NCBI RefSeq assembly: GCF_030373185.1
Contig: NZ_JAUCZH010000001.1
Location: forward strand, 868,001-932,000
Direction: 5' to 3'
Source: Tabrizicola sp.
Lineage (GTDB): Bacteria > Pseudomonadota > Alphaproteobacteria > Rhodobacterales > Rhodobacteraceae
DNA: 64,000 nucleotides
Positions 45,941 through 55,900 of the stretch are shown here, piece after piece (the stretch's first letter is position 1; every line of letters starts with the position of its first letter). The translations under genes and the position numbers were made by a program. The notes beneath the pieces are model-generated. The model was not told where the DNA came from and ran no database searches. It saw only the letters and a program-made list of their open reading frames with translations.

Positions 45941-48346
45941 TCAATGGGCGGTCTGCGCCGGTGGCAGGGCCTGTGCGGCACGGGCGGCGGCGGCAGCCTC
46001 TTCGGCGGCCTCATCCCATTCGACCGCTTCGGGCTGACGGACCAGCGCCTTGGCCAACACCTCGCGGACATGGGCGACGGGAATGATCGTCAGACCCTGT
46101 TTCACGTTGTCCGGGATTTCCGTCAGATCCTTGGCGTTTTCTTCCGGGATGAAGACGGTCTTGATCCCGCCACGGAGGGCCGCGAGCAGTTTTTCCTTCA
46201 GCCCCCCGATCGGCATGGCGTTGCCGCGCAAGCTGACCTCGCCGGTCATGGCGATGTCCTTGCGGACCGGAATCCCCGTCAGGACCGACACGATCGAGGT
46301 CACCATCGCCAGACCCGCCGAAGGCCCGTCCTTTGGCGTCGCCCCATCGGGGACGTGAACGTGAATGTCCATCGTCTCGAACTTGGGTGGCTTCACCCCG
46401 ATCTGCGGGCTGATCGAGCGGACATAACTTGCCGCCGCGTCGATGGATTCCTTCATCACATCGCCCAGCTTGCCGGTGGTCTTCATCCGGCCCTTGCCCG
46501 GCAGCTTCAGCGCCTCGATCTGCAACAGATCACCCCCGACCGACGTCCAGGCCAGACCGGTGACGACACCGACCTGATCCTCTTTCTCGGCCAGACCATA
46601 GCGGTAGCGCTGCACGCCCAGATATTCCTCGACCTTGGCGGGATCGACGGTCACCGACTTGGTCTTCTTCTTCAGGATGTCGGTCACCGACTTCCGGGCC
46701 AGCTTGGCGATTTCGCGCTCAAGGTTCCGCACCCCCGCTTCGCGTGTATAGTAGCGGATGACGTGGTTCAGCGCCTCGTCCGTGACGGAGAATTCACCTT
46801 TCCTCAGACCATTCGCCGCGATCTGCTTGGACAGAAGATGCTGGCGCGCGATTTCGCGCTTTTCATCCTCGGTGTAGCCCGCAAGCGGGATGATCTCCAT
46901 CCGGTCCAGAAGCGGGCCGGGCATGTTGTAAGAGTTGGCCGTGGTGATGAACATCACGTTGGACAGGTCGTATTCCACCTCAAGGTAGTGGTCCACAAAG
47001 GTGGAGTTCTGTTCCGGGTCCAGCACCTCCAGCAGCGCGGACGCCGGGTCACCCCGGAAATCCTGACCCATCTTGTCAATTTCATCCAGCAAGATCAACG
47101 GGTTCGTTGTCTTGGCCTTTTTCAGCGTCTGGATGATCTTGCCGGGCATCGACCCGATATAGGTCCGCCGGTGGCCGCGGATTTCGGATTCGTCACGCAC
47201 CCCGCCCAGCGAGATGCGGATGAATTCACGCCCCGTCGCCTTGGCAACCGACCGGCCAAGCGAGGTTTTCCCCACACCCGGAGGGCCGACAAGGCACAAG
47301 ATCGGGCCTTTCAGCTTGGTCGAGCGCGCCTGCACCGCCAGATATTCGACGATGCGTTCCTTGACCTTTTCCAGACCGTAATGATCGGCGTCCAGCAGTT
47401 CCTGCGCCTTGCCAAGGTCTTTCTTGACGCGGGATTTCACGCCCCACGGCACGCCCAGAAGCCAGTCAAGGTAGTTGCGGACCACCGTCGCCTCGGCCGA
47501 CATCGGGGACATCGACTTCAGCTTCTTGATCTCGGCATCCGCCTTTTCGCGGGCCTCTTTGGAAAGCGCGGTCTTGGCGATGCGGGCCTCAAGCTCGGCG
47601 ACCTCGTTCTGGCCCTCCTCGCCGTCACCCAGTTCCTTCTGGATCGCCTTCATCTGCTCGTTCAGATAATACTCGCGCTGCGTCTTTTCCATCTGGGTCT
47701 TCACGCGCGACTTGATCTTCTTCTCCACCTGAAGGACGGACAATTCGCCCTGCATGTGGCCGTAGACCTTTTCCAGTCGCTCGGCCACGTCGAGCGTTTC
47801 CAGGATCTCCTGCTTCTGCTTCACGTCCACGCCAAGGTGGCCGGCCACAAGGTCGGCCAATCGCGCGGGTTCGCGGGTGTCGGAAACCGCGGCAAGCGCC
47901 TCTTCGGGGATGTTCTTCTTGATCTTCGAATAGCGTTCGAATTCCTCGGACACCGCACGAACCAGCGCCTCAACGGCGGTCTCGTCGCCATCGGTTTCGT
48001 CCAGAAGCACGGCGGTTGCTTCGAAGAAAGCCGGGTTGTCGACAAAGCCGGTGATCTTCACCCGCGATTTGCCTTCGACCAGCACCTTCACAGTGCCATC
48101 GGGCAGTTTCAGAAGTTGCAGCACATTGGCCAGCACGCCGGTGTCAAAGATGCCATCGGTCGACGGATCATCAACGGTCGGATCCTTCTGCGACGACAGC
48201 AGGATCTGCTTGTCGTCCTGCATCACCTCTTCAAGCGCGCGAACTGATTTTTCGCGCCCTACGAAAAGCGGCACGATCATGTGCGGAAACACCACGATGT
48301 CGCGGAGCGGCAGCACGGGGTAGCTGGGGGACAGGGTGTCGGTCAT
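45941..48346 (-). CDS. lon: Lon ATP-dependent protease
   Basis: An 801-residue Lon A protease that degrades misfolded and regulatory proteins. It has an N-terminal LON substrate-binding domain (SYPVLPLRDIVVFPHMIVPLFVGREKS), a coiled coil (about 185-260), AAA+ Walker A GPPGVGKTSLG near residue 358 and Walker B LILLDEIDKM. The S16 domain carries the catalytic Ser in TPKDGPSAGLAM (about 674) and Lys in GGLKEKLLAA. The ATG at 48346 starts MTDTLSPSYPVLPLRD. A heat-shock-type promoter lies upstream. Confidence 0.98.
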   Translation of the reverse strand: MTDTLSPSYPVLPLRDIVVFPHMIVPLFVGREKSVRALEEVMQDDKQILLSSQKDPTVDDPSTDGIFDTGVLANVLQLLKLPDGTVKVLVEGKSRVKITGFVDNPAFFEATAVLLDETDGDETAVEALVRAVSEEFERYSKIKKNIPEEALAAVSDTREPARLADLVAGHLGVDVKQKQEILETLDVAERLEKVYGHMQGELSVLQVEKKIKSRVKTQMEKTQREYYLNEQMKAIQKELGDGEEGQNEVAELEARIAKTALSKEAREKADAEIKKLKSMSPMSAEATVVRNYLDWLLGVPWGVKSRVKKDLGKAQELLDADHYGLEKVKERIVEYLAVQARSTKLKGPILCLVGPPGVGKTSLGRSVAKATGREFIRISLGGVRDESEIRGHRRTYIGSMPGKIIQTLKKAKTTNPLILLDEIDKMGQDFRGDPASALLEVLDPEQNSTFVDHYLEVEYDLSNVMFITTANSYNMPGPLLDRMEIIPLAGYTEDEKREIARQHLLSKQIAANGLRKGEFSVTDEALNHVIRYYTREAGVRNLEREIAKLARKSVTDILKKKTKSVTVDPAKVEEYLGVQRYRYGLAEKEDQVGVVTGLAWTSVGGDLLQIEALKLPGKGRMKTTGKLGDVMKESIDAAASYVRSISPQIGVKPPKFETMDIHVHVPDGATPKDGPSAGLAMVTSIVSVLTGIPVRKDIAMTGEVSLRGNAMPIGGLKEKLLAALRGGIKTVFIPEENAKDLTEIPDNVKQGLTIIPVAHVREVLAKALVRQPEAVEWDEAAEEAAAAARAAQALPPAQTAH

Positions 48347-48421
48347 ATCATGTCCTTCGTTCGCGGCAGCGCACGGGGCCCCGACCATCGGCAACCCGGC
48401 CCGCTCCGCCTAAGATGCGTT

Positions 48422-48451
48422 AACTTGTGGTCCCTGAGGCAGGGTTTCAAG
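48422..48451 (-). promoter_or_regulatory. Sigma-32-type (RpoH) promoter of lon
   Basis: On the minus strand CTTGAAA (48451-48445) is an exact sigma-32 -35 element. After 14 bases, CCACAAGTT (48430-48422) stands in place of the CCCCATnT -10. The spacer holds a CCCTG/CAGGG inverted repeat. It lies 76 bases upstream of the lon start. Confidence 0.65.
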
Positions 48452-48602
48452 TTCACCTGTTGCCAGTTTGAACCTGCGCGCCGGTAGCCGCAAGATGGGA
48501 AAAGGCCCGACCCGTTTAACAGAACAGACCTGACCGGGCGTCAATCACGCCCCTGTGTCCGGTGAGAACACCAGACTGGCCACCAGAATCAGCGACCGAG
48601 GG

Positions 48603-49685
48603 TCAGGCGAAAAGGCGCTGGCCGGCGGCGGCTGCGAAAGCCAAAGCCGCAAGCGGGCTTTGCGCCGCGATGGAACCCGACAAGACGTGGGCTTCGTAAG
48701 AGGCGCGCGTCGGCAAGGCATCCGGTCGGGTCAACATCGCCTCGGCCCCAAGCACGTCAAGGGTGGCGTCAAGCGTTGCGCGCGCATCTCCGGACAGGGC
48801 TTCGACCATGCGACGGGCGGGTTGGAAACTTTCGACCGGCAGGCCGTTGGCCAGCAGGATTTCGTGATTTTCGAGCAGGATGTGATAGTAGGACACATCG
48901 CCTTCCGGGTCAGGCGAATGGGCAACCGCATCCGGCAGGTGGCGGGCAATCACAAAGACCCTGGGGCTGTCGAACAGAAGCTCACACTCTGGCCCTTCGA
49001 CAACGATCCGGTGCTGCGGCGAAACCGTCGGATCCCGCCGCGGCAGGCCCGCACCGAACGCATTGGCGCGGATCGTGACCGGGCGCACGGCCTGCGTGTC
49101 GCGCGCATGTTGCTGGCTGTAATGCGAGGCCCCGATCCAAGCGATCTGAACGGCGCGGCCGTCCTCGGTCAGCACAGTGTCGCCAGCCCGCAGGGTTTCA
49201 ATCTTGCGGTCCCCTGACGGAGTGGCGATATCGGTGTCAGAGCAGAAGCACGGCACATCGGTGACAACGTTCAGTAGTGAAATGGCACCGTTGCCAATTG
49301 CATCCATCTTGGCCTGTGTCGCAGGCGGCTCTCCAAGCACGAAGAAATACTCAAGCGGAACACCATTGACGACTACCCTGATAGCCATCACTTCACGGCC
49401 ACGAAGCGCCAAGGCTGCCCCGGTAAGCTGCGCGGTGCCTTGACCAGTGGTTGGAAGAGTGCCGGTCAGCAGGACGGTGAATTCATAGGTGACGCCACCG
49501 ATGATCACCCGGGTGTCGGGATCGGGCAGCGGCGCGTCACCCGGCCCCGGCGGATCAAAGATCAGGTCGCCACCAGGGACGGCGTCAGTGAATGTGATAG
49601 TCTCGGCTTGGCCACCCATCGGATTCAACGATGCGTTACTGGCAGTAGTGGAATCCTGGCGAGCGAAGAAAGTCAGTTCAGCCAT
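48603..49685 (-). CDS. Hint (hedgehog/intein) domain protein
   Basis: A 360-residue protein. Residues 1-145 are an uncharacterised beta-rich Gly/Pro/Asp segment starting MAELTFFARQDSTT. From residue 146 there is a Hint domain: CFCSDTDIATPSGDRKIETL, then AGDTVLTEDGRAVQIAWIG. The B-block-like SPQHRIVV and ENHEILLANGLPVESFQP follow. Cys146 is the predicted nucleophile for an N-to-S acyl shift. This is the Hint_2 type frequent in Rhodobacterales secreted proteins. There is no signal peptide and no intein C-terminal His-Asn, so protein splicing is unlikely; autoprocessing is possible. Confidence 0.85.
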   Translation of the reverse strand: MAELTFFARQDSTTASNASLNPMGGQAETITFTDAVPGGDLIFDPPGPGDAPLPDPDTRVIIGGVTYEFTVLLTGTLPTTGQGTAQLTGAALALRGREVMAIRVVVNGVPLEYFFVLGEPPATQAKMDAIGNGAISLLNVVTDVPCFCSDTDIATPSGDRKIETLRAGDTVLTEDGRAVQIAWIGASHYSQQHARDTQAVRPVTIRANAFGAGLPRRDPTVSPQHRIVVEGPECELLFDSPRVFVIARHLPDAVAHSPDPEGDVSYYHILLENHEILLANGLPVESFQPARRMVEALSGDARATLDATLDVLGAEAMLTRPDALPTRASYEAHVLSGSIAAQSPLAALAFAAAAGQRLFA

Positions 49686-49852
49686 GCTCTATCACACCTT
49701 CGTTTTCCTTGATCCCACCATGCGTATGGAAATCCGGCTGGCCAAGAAATGCGGCCAGATTTAGTGATTGATCGTGCAATTATTGGCACAGAATGTGGCC
49801 CGTGCGCTAACGGCTTGTGATTTTTCCGGTCATCAAGTGCGACCATCCCGCT

Positions 49853-50983
49853 TCAGGCCGGGGCAATGTCACCTTCTGCCCGCAGCGCATGAAAGGCAGA
49901 CACGAAGCCCGCAAGGCGCCCTGCCCCGATGGCATCCCGCAACCCCTGCATCAGGGTCTGGTAATAGTGCAGGTTGTGCCAGGTCAGCAGCATTGAGCCG
50001 ATGATCTCATCCGACCTGACCACATGGTGCAAATAGGCGCGGCTGTATCCGGTGCAGGCGGGGCAAGTGCAACCCTCCTCCAGCGGGCGGGGGTCATCCT
50101 TGTGGCGGGCGTTGCGCAGGTTCACCTGCCCCCGCGCCGTCCACGCCTGCCCAGTGCGCCCGGACCGCGACGGCAGCACGCAATCCATCATGTCGATGCC
50201 ACGTTCGACCGCACCCACGATGTCATCGGGCTTGCCCACCCCCATCAGATAGCGCGGCTTGTCGGCAGGCAGGAAGCCCGGCGCGTAGTCAAGAACGGAA
50301 AACATCGCCTCTTGCCCCTCGCCCACCGCAAGGCCGCCGACGGCATAGCCGTCAAAGCCGATCCCCGTCAACGCCACAGCCGATTCCTCGCGCAGATCCT
50401 TTGTCACACCGCCTTGCATGATGCCGAAAAGCGCATGGCCCGGCCTGTCGCCAAAGGCATCGCGCGACCTTTGCGCCCACCGCATCGACAGGCGCATGGA
50501 TTTTGCCACCTCGGCCTCGGTCGCGGGAAGTGCGGGACATTCGTCAAAGCACATCACGATGTCAGAGCCTAAAAGCCGCTGGATCTCCATGCTGCGTTCG
50601 GGGGTAAGCATGTGTTTGGAACCGTCAAGATGCGACGAAAACCGCACGCCTTCCTCGGTCAGCTTGCGCAAGGGGCCAAGCGACATGACCTGAAACCCGC
50701 CGCTGTCGGTCAGGATCGGGCGGTCCCAGTTCATGAACCGATGGAGCCCGCCAAGCGCAGCAATCCGTTCCGCCGTGGGGCGCAGCATCAGATGATAGGT
50801 ATTGCCCAAAAGGATGTCCGCCCCCGTCGCGCGCACGCTTTCGGGCAGCATCGCCTTGACCGTGGCCGCGGTGCCGACCGGCATGAAGGCGGGCGTGCGA
50901 ATCTCGCCCCGCGTGGTCTTGATCGCGCCAGTCCGCGCCGCGCCATCGGTTGCCGCCACATTGAAGCTGAACCCTGCCGCCAT
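49853..50983 (-). CDS. tgt: Queuine tRNA-ribosyltransferase (tRNA-guanine transglycosylase)
   Basis: A 376-residue TGT that swaps guanine 34 of GUN tRNAs for preQ1 in queuosine synthesis. It has catalytic Asp motifs [13 protein letters not shown] (about 90) and [12 protein letters not shown] with [19 protein letters not shown] (nucleophile Asp about 266). The zinc site is in [16 protein letters not shown] (C-x-C-x2-C ... H). The ATG at 50983 begins the family N-terminus. QueA, the next pathway enzyme, is encoded at 22512-23564. Confidence 0.97.
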   Translation of the reverse strand: MAAGFSFNVAATDGAARTGAIKTTRGEIRTPAFMPVGTAATVKAMLPESVRATGADILLGNTYHLMLRPTAERIAALGGLHRFMNWDRPILTDSGGFQVMSLGPLRKLTEEGVRFSSHLDGSKHMLTPERSMEIQRLLGSDIVMCFDECPALPATEAEVAKSMRLSMRWAQRSRDAFGDRPGHALFGIMQGGVTKDLREESAVALTGIGFDGYAVGGLAVGEGQEAMFSVLDYAPGFLPADKPRYLMGVGKPDDIVGAVERGIDMMDCVLPSRSGRTGQAWTARGQVNLRNARHKDDPRPLEEGCTCPACTGYSRAYLHHVVRSDEIIGSMLLTWHNLHYYQTLMQGLRDAIGAGRLAGFVSAFHALRAEGDIAPA

Positions 50984-51120
50984 TGCCTGCCCCCGAAGCG
51001 CCCCGCGCAACATTTGATCTTGCCGGCCGCCCGTTTGGGCTAAATCCGCCCAAAAGCCAAGCGCCCTCGGGTGCGGCGCATGATTCTGCTTGACCTTTCG
51101 GGCCGCGTGGCTATCTGCGT

Positions 51121-51136
51121 GAATGAACGTTCATTC
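51121..51136. promoter_or_regulatory. Perfect 16-bp operator upstream of tetR and the RND genes
   Basis: GAATGAACGTTCATTC is a perfect palindrome, typical in size and form of TetR-family operators at efflux operons. It ends 22 bases before the preferred tetR start. It also contains an alternative ATG at 51123. Confidence 0.75.
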
Positions 51137-51158
51137 CCGGCGAGCCGCACCCAACCCG

Positions 51159-51773
51159 ATGACCCTTCCCCTTCCCTCCGCCGCCACCGAAGAACGTAGC
51201 CACGAGATCCTGTTCTCGATCCGGCAGGCCTTTGCCGAAAAGGGCTTTGATGGCGCGTCCATGCAGGATCTTGCCCGCGCGGCAGGGATGAGCGTTGGCA
51301 ATTTCTACCGCTATTTCCCGTCGAAAGCCGCAATCGTGGAAGCAATGGTCGGGCTTGATCTGGCCGAGATCGAGCGCGATTTCGCGGAAATCCTTGTCTC
51401 GGGTGATCCAATGTCCGGGCTTCGCGCGAAGATACTGGCAAGGATGACTGAAGACTGCATGGACGATGGCCAGCTTTGGGCTGAAATCACCGCTGCCGCG
51501 ATCCGCAAGCCGGAAATCGCTGCGGCTTCGATGCGGATGGAAGCGATGATCGTGACCCATCTTGCGGCGATCTTCGCGCGGGTGACCGGACGCGCCCAGA
51601 CCGAGGCTGAAGACAGGTATGCCGGGCATTGCCAGATGCTGATCATGCTGGTCAAGGCCGTGGCAATGCGCACCAGCCAGTGCGGCCCCGCCAGCCCGGC
51701 GCTTGCCGCGATGGTGGTGCAGACGATCGAGAATATCCTGACCGAAATTTCCAACGACACCGCAAAAGGCTGA
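51159..51773 (+). CDS. TetR family regulator of an RND efflux operon
   Basis: A 204-residue TetR regulator. The N-terminal helix-turn-helix is SHEILFSIRQAFAEKGFDGASMQDLARAAGMSVGNFYRYFPSKAAIVEAM (about 13-62). An all-helical ligand domain follows. It is the first gene of a unit with the periplasmic adaptor (six bases downstream) and the RND pump, so it most likely represses the pump until a substrate binds. I prefer the ATG at 51159; the in-frame ATG at 51123 lies inside the operator palindrome. Confidence 0.92.
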   Translation: MTLPLPSAATEERSHEILFSIRQAFAEKGFDGASMQDLARAAGMSVGNFYRYFPSKAAIVEAMVGLDLAEIERDFAEILVSGDPMSGLRAKILARMTEDCMDDGQLWAEITAAAIRKPEIAAASMRMEAMIVTHLAAIFARVTGRAQTEAEDRYAGHCQMLIMLVKAVAMRTSQCGPASPALAAMVVQTIENILTEISNDTAKG

Positions 51774-51779
51774 CAGACC

Positions 51780-52976
51780 ATGCGCGCGACCCCGATCCTG
51801 ATTCTTGCTGCGGCTTTCGGCCTGGCCCTTTCTCCTGCCACTTTGCGCGCCCAAGAGGCCGAAGCGGCGACCTCTGCGGCCGCAGACCCTGCCGAAGCCC
51901 TTCCGGCCATCACGGTTGCCGAAGTGACCGCCCGCACGCTGACCGACCGGGTCTTTGCCTCGGGCCTGGTGGCAGCGGTCGAAGAGGTGCAGGTGGCGCC
52001 CCTGATCGAAGGCCAACCGCTGGAGGCGCTGCTGGCCGATGTTGGTGACATGGTGACCGAGGGTCAGGTACTGGCGGTCTTGTCCAGCTCTACGCTGGAC
52101 CTTCAGAAAAGCGAGGCGTTGGCGTCGCTTGCGGCGGCAAGGGCCGTCATCGCGCAAGGCGAGGCACAGCTGGTGGAGGCCGAATCCAGCGCAGCCGAAG
52201 CGCAGCGGGTCGCGGACCGGACAGCGCTTTTGCGCGAGCAGGGCAGCGCGCCACAAGCGCAGGCGGATACGGCCAACGCGAATGCGGTTGCGGCTACGGC
52301 ACGGGTTTCGGTGGCGCGCCAGTCGCTTGAATCGGCAAGGGCGCAACTGTCGCTGGCCGAAGCGCGGCTGGAAAACGTGGAACTGCAACTCAGCCGGACC
52401 GAGGTCAAGGCACCGGTGGGCGGCAAGGTCATTGCGCGCAATGCCAAGCTGGGGGCTATCGCCACCGCAGCGGGTCTGCCGATGTTCGTGCTGATCCGCG
52501 ACGGCGCGCTGGAACTGCGGGCCGATGTGGCCGAAAGCGACTTGCTGCGGCTTGCCGCCGGCCAGTCGGCGCGGCTGCGGGCCGCCGGGATGGACGATGC
52601 GCTGACCGGGATGGTGCGGCTGGTGGAACCGACGATCGACCCCGTGTCACGGCTTGGACAGGCGCGGATCGAGGTCTCGGACCCGGAGCGCCTGCGGTCC
52701 GGCATGTTCGTGGAGGCAGAGATCATCGTGGAAGACCGCGAAGGGCTGGCCGTGCCTGTGACGGCGGTCGGATCCTCGGGCGAAGGCATCACGGTGATGC
52801 GGGTGCGCGACGGAGTGGTCGAACGGGTTGTTGTGACAACTGGCATTCGTGATGGCGGGCTCATCGAGGTGACCGACGGGCTTGCCGAAGGTGATCTGGT
52901 CGTGGCCAAGGCCGGAGCCTTTGTTCGGGACGGCGACCGGATCAACCCGGTCCTTGCCACCGGCAACACGAACTGA
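51780..52976 (+). CDS. RND efflux periplasmic adaptor (membrane fusion protein)
   Basis: A 398-residue adaptor of the AcrA/MexA/VexE type. It has a signal peptide of about 24 residues (ILILAAAFGLALSPATLRAQ), a lipoyl-like half (APLIEGQPLEALLADVGDMVTEGQVLAVL), a coiled-coil hairpin (about 102-200, ALASLAAARAVIAQGEAQLVEAESS...) and the second lipoyl half (SRTEVKAPVGGKVIARNAKLGAIA). Beta-barrel and membrane-proximal domains follow. It has no lipobox Cys. It links the inner-membrane pump to an outer-membrane channel, and no TolC-like gene is present here. Confidence 0.93.
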   Translation: MRATPILILAAAFGLALSPATLRAQEAEAATSAAADPAEALPAITVAEVTARTLTDRVFASGLVAAVEEVQVAPLIEGQPLEALLADVGDMVTEGQVLAVLSSSTLDLQKSEALASLAAARAVIAQGEAQLVEAESSAAEAQRVADRTALLREQGSAPQAQADTANANAVAATARVSVARQSLESARAQLSLAEARLENVELQLSRTEVKAPVGGKVIARNAKLGAIATAAGLPMFVLIRDGALELRADVAESDLLRLAAGQSARLRAAGMDDALTGMVRLVEPTIDPVSRLGQARIEVSDPERLRSGMFVEAEIIVEDREGLAVPVTAVGSSGEGITVMRVRDGVVERVVVTTGIRDGGLIEVTDGLAEGDLVVAKAGAFVRDGDRINPVLATGNTN

Positions 52977-52986
52977 GGGCGCAGCG

Positions 52987-55900
52987 ATGAACTTTTCAGC
53001 CTGGTCGATCCGCAACCCCGTTGCCCCGCTTCTGGCCTTCTTCCTGTTGATGGTGATGGGTTGGCAAAGCTTCAACACTCTGCCGATCACGCGGTTTCCC
53101 AATATCGACGTGCCGCTGGTTGCGGTCAGTGTCGGTCAGTCCGGCGCGGCCCCGGCCGAAATGGAAACCCAGATCACCAAGGAAATCGAAGATGCCGTGG
53201 CCGGCATCACCGGGGTAAAGAAGGTCATCTCGACCGTCACTGACGGGCTTTCGACCACGGCTGTCGAATTTCGCATGGACGTGCCGACCGACAAGGCGGT
53301 GCAGGATGTGAAGGACGCGGTCGACCAGATCCGCGGCGATCTTCCGGGCGATGTGGAAGCGCCCATCGTGACAAGGATCGACGTCGAAGGTCAGGCGATC
53401 ATGACCTTCGCCGTTTCTGCCCCCGACAAGACGATCGAGGAGATCAGCTGGTTCGTCGATGATACCGTGACGCGCTCGCTGCAAGGCCGCCCCGGAATTG
53501 GCCGGGTCACGCGGATCGGCGGGGCTGACCGGGAAATACGGGTGGAACTGGATCCGGTCCGGCTGGACAGCTACGGTGTGACCGCCCAGGCGGTCAGCGC
53601 GCAGATCGCGGCGACCAACGCCAATCTTGGGGCCGGCAAGCTGAGCCTTGGCACCGGCGAACAGGTGATCCGCACCCTTGGCGACAGCGGCACTGTCGAG
53701 GCCTTGGCGGCAACCAGCATTGCCCTGCCCTCGGGCCGTTTCGTGCGGCTGTCCGACCTTGGGCAGGTGATCGACAGCTATGAGGAAATGCGCAGCTTCA
53801 CCCGGATCGACGGCGAACCGCTGGTCAGTTTCCTGGTCTTCCGATCAAAAGGCGCGTCCGAGGTCAGCGTGGCCGAAGTCACCAATTCGGTGGTCGATCA
53901 GCTGCGGCTGGACCATTCCGATGTCAGCATTGATCTGGTGGATGATTCCGTCTTCTACACCTACGGCAACTATGAAGCCGCGATCCACACCCTGCTGGAA
54001 GGCGCGCTTCTGGCGGTGCTGGTGGTCTTTGCCTTCCTGCGCAACTGGCGCGCGACGTTCATTGCGGCGGTGGCCCTGCCCCTGTCGGCGGTGCCGACGT
54101 TCCTTTTGATGGACATGCTGGGCTTTTCGCTGAACCTTGTCAGCTTCCTGGCCCTGACGCTGGCCACCGGCATCCTTGTCGACGACGCCATCGTCGAGAT
54201 CGAAAACATTGCCCGGCATATCCGCATGGGCAAGACCCCTTACCGCGCCGCCATCGACGCCGCCGACGAGATCGGCCTTGCGGTGATCGCCACCAGCGCG
54301 ACCATCGTCGCGGTCTTTGTGCCGGTCAGCTTCATGCCGGGGATTCCCGGGCAGTATTTCCGCCAGTTCGGCTTGACGGTGGCGATTGCGGTGCTGTTCT
54401 CGCTGGGCGTGGCGCGGCTTATCACGCCGATGATGGCGGCGTATCTGATGCGGACCAAGGACGCCGGCGGCCATGAGGGCGGCGAGCGCGACGGTTTCGT
54501 CATGCGCGGCTATCTCTGGCTGGTGCGCAACACCACGCGGGTGTGGCGTTTTCAGAAAATCCGCTGGCTGGGTCTGCCGACCTACTATGTCACGCTGGCA
54601 GCGGCCATCGTCGTGGTGATCTTTTCGGTTCAGGCAATGCTGGCCGTGCCGGGAAGTCTTTTCCCGCCGGAAGATGAAAGCCGGATCGTGGTTTCGGTCG
54701 AACTGCCGCCCGGCAGCACCCTGGACGACACGGCCGACACCACCGAGGCGATGCGTGCGGCGATCAAGGATATCGACGGGGTGAAATCGGTGCTGGTCGT
54801 GGGCGGGTCCACCCCGCTTGGCGACCGCGACATCCGCCGCGCGACCTTTACCATCATCCTTGACCGGCTGGACAACGGGCTGGGCCGCAAACTTTCCGAC
54901 CTTGGCCAGATGCTGCCAGTGATCGGGCCGATGCTGCCCGAGGCACCGCTGCAAGGCCGTATCCGTCCGCAGCCCGAGATCGAGACCGAGGTCTTTGCCG
55001 CCCTGCGCGCGGTGCCGGATCTGCGGGCGTTCAAGGCCTCGAACATGGGCGGTGGCGCACGGCCCTTCAGCTTTGACATCCTGTCAAACGACGAGCGCGC
55101 GCTTGACGACGCGATCGCCAAGATCGACGCCGCCCTGCGCGACGAGCCGATGCTGCAAAACGCCTCGACAGAGGTTGCCCTGCCCCGGCCCGAAATCCAG
55201 ATCACCCCGAAGACCGAAGAGGCCGCGCGTCTGGGCGTGACCGTGCAGCAGATTGCAGCCTTGGTCCGGGTTGCCACAATCGGCGACGTGTCAGCCGCCC
55301 TTGGCAAGCTGTCCATCGACAACCGGCTGGTGCCGATCCGGGTGCAACTGGATGAGGCATCGCGCGACAGCCTTGCCCGCATCTCGGCCCTGAAGGTGCA
55401 GACCGCGACCGGCCCGGTGCCGCTGTCGGCCGTGGCAACCGTGGAGGTGGCGGAAGGGCCATCGGCGGTGAAACGATTGGACCGGCAGCGGGTTGCCACA
55501 CTCGGAGCGGATATCGCGCCCGGCTATGTGCTGGACCAGGCAACCGAGCGGTTCATGGAGATTTTGCCGACGTTGAACTTGCCGCCTTCGGTCAAGATCA
55601 CTCCCTCGGGCGACGCCGAGGTCCAGGCCGAGCTTCTGGGCAGCTTCGTCAACGCCATGGTGCTGGGCGTGCTGCTGATGATGTTCGTCCTGATCCTCTT
55701 GTTCCATTCGGTGCTGCAACCGCTGACGATCATCTTCTCGCTTCTGTTGTCGGTGGGCGGCGTGGCCGCCGCCCTGATCCTGACGCAAAACCCTTTGTCG
55801 ATGCCGGTGCTGATCGGGATCTTGATGCTGATGGGGATCGTGTCGAAAAACGCCATCCTGTTGATCGACTTTGCCATCGAAATGCGGGTGCGCGGGATGG

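Noticed and set aside
45944-48247. Long open frame antisense to lon (about 767 codons)
   Set aside because: It is complementary to a full-length Lon gene with all motifs, and its own composition is that of a GC-skew shadow.
49687-49764. 26-codon ORF on the plus strand, divergent from the Hint gene
   Set aside because: No ribosome binding site, no composition typical of small proteins, and it overlaps the likely Hint promoter.
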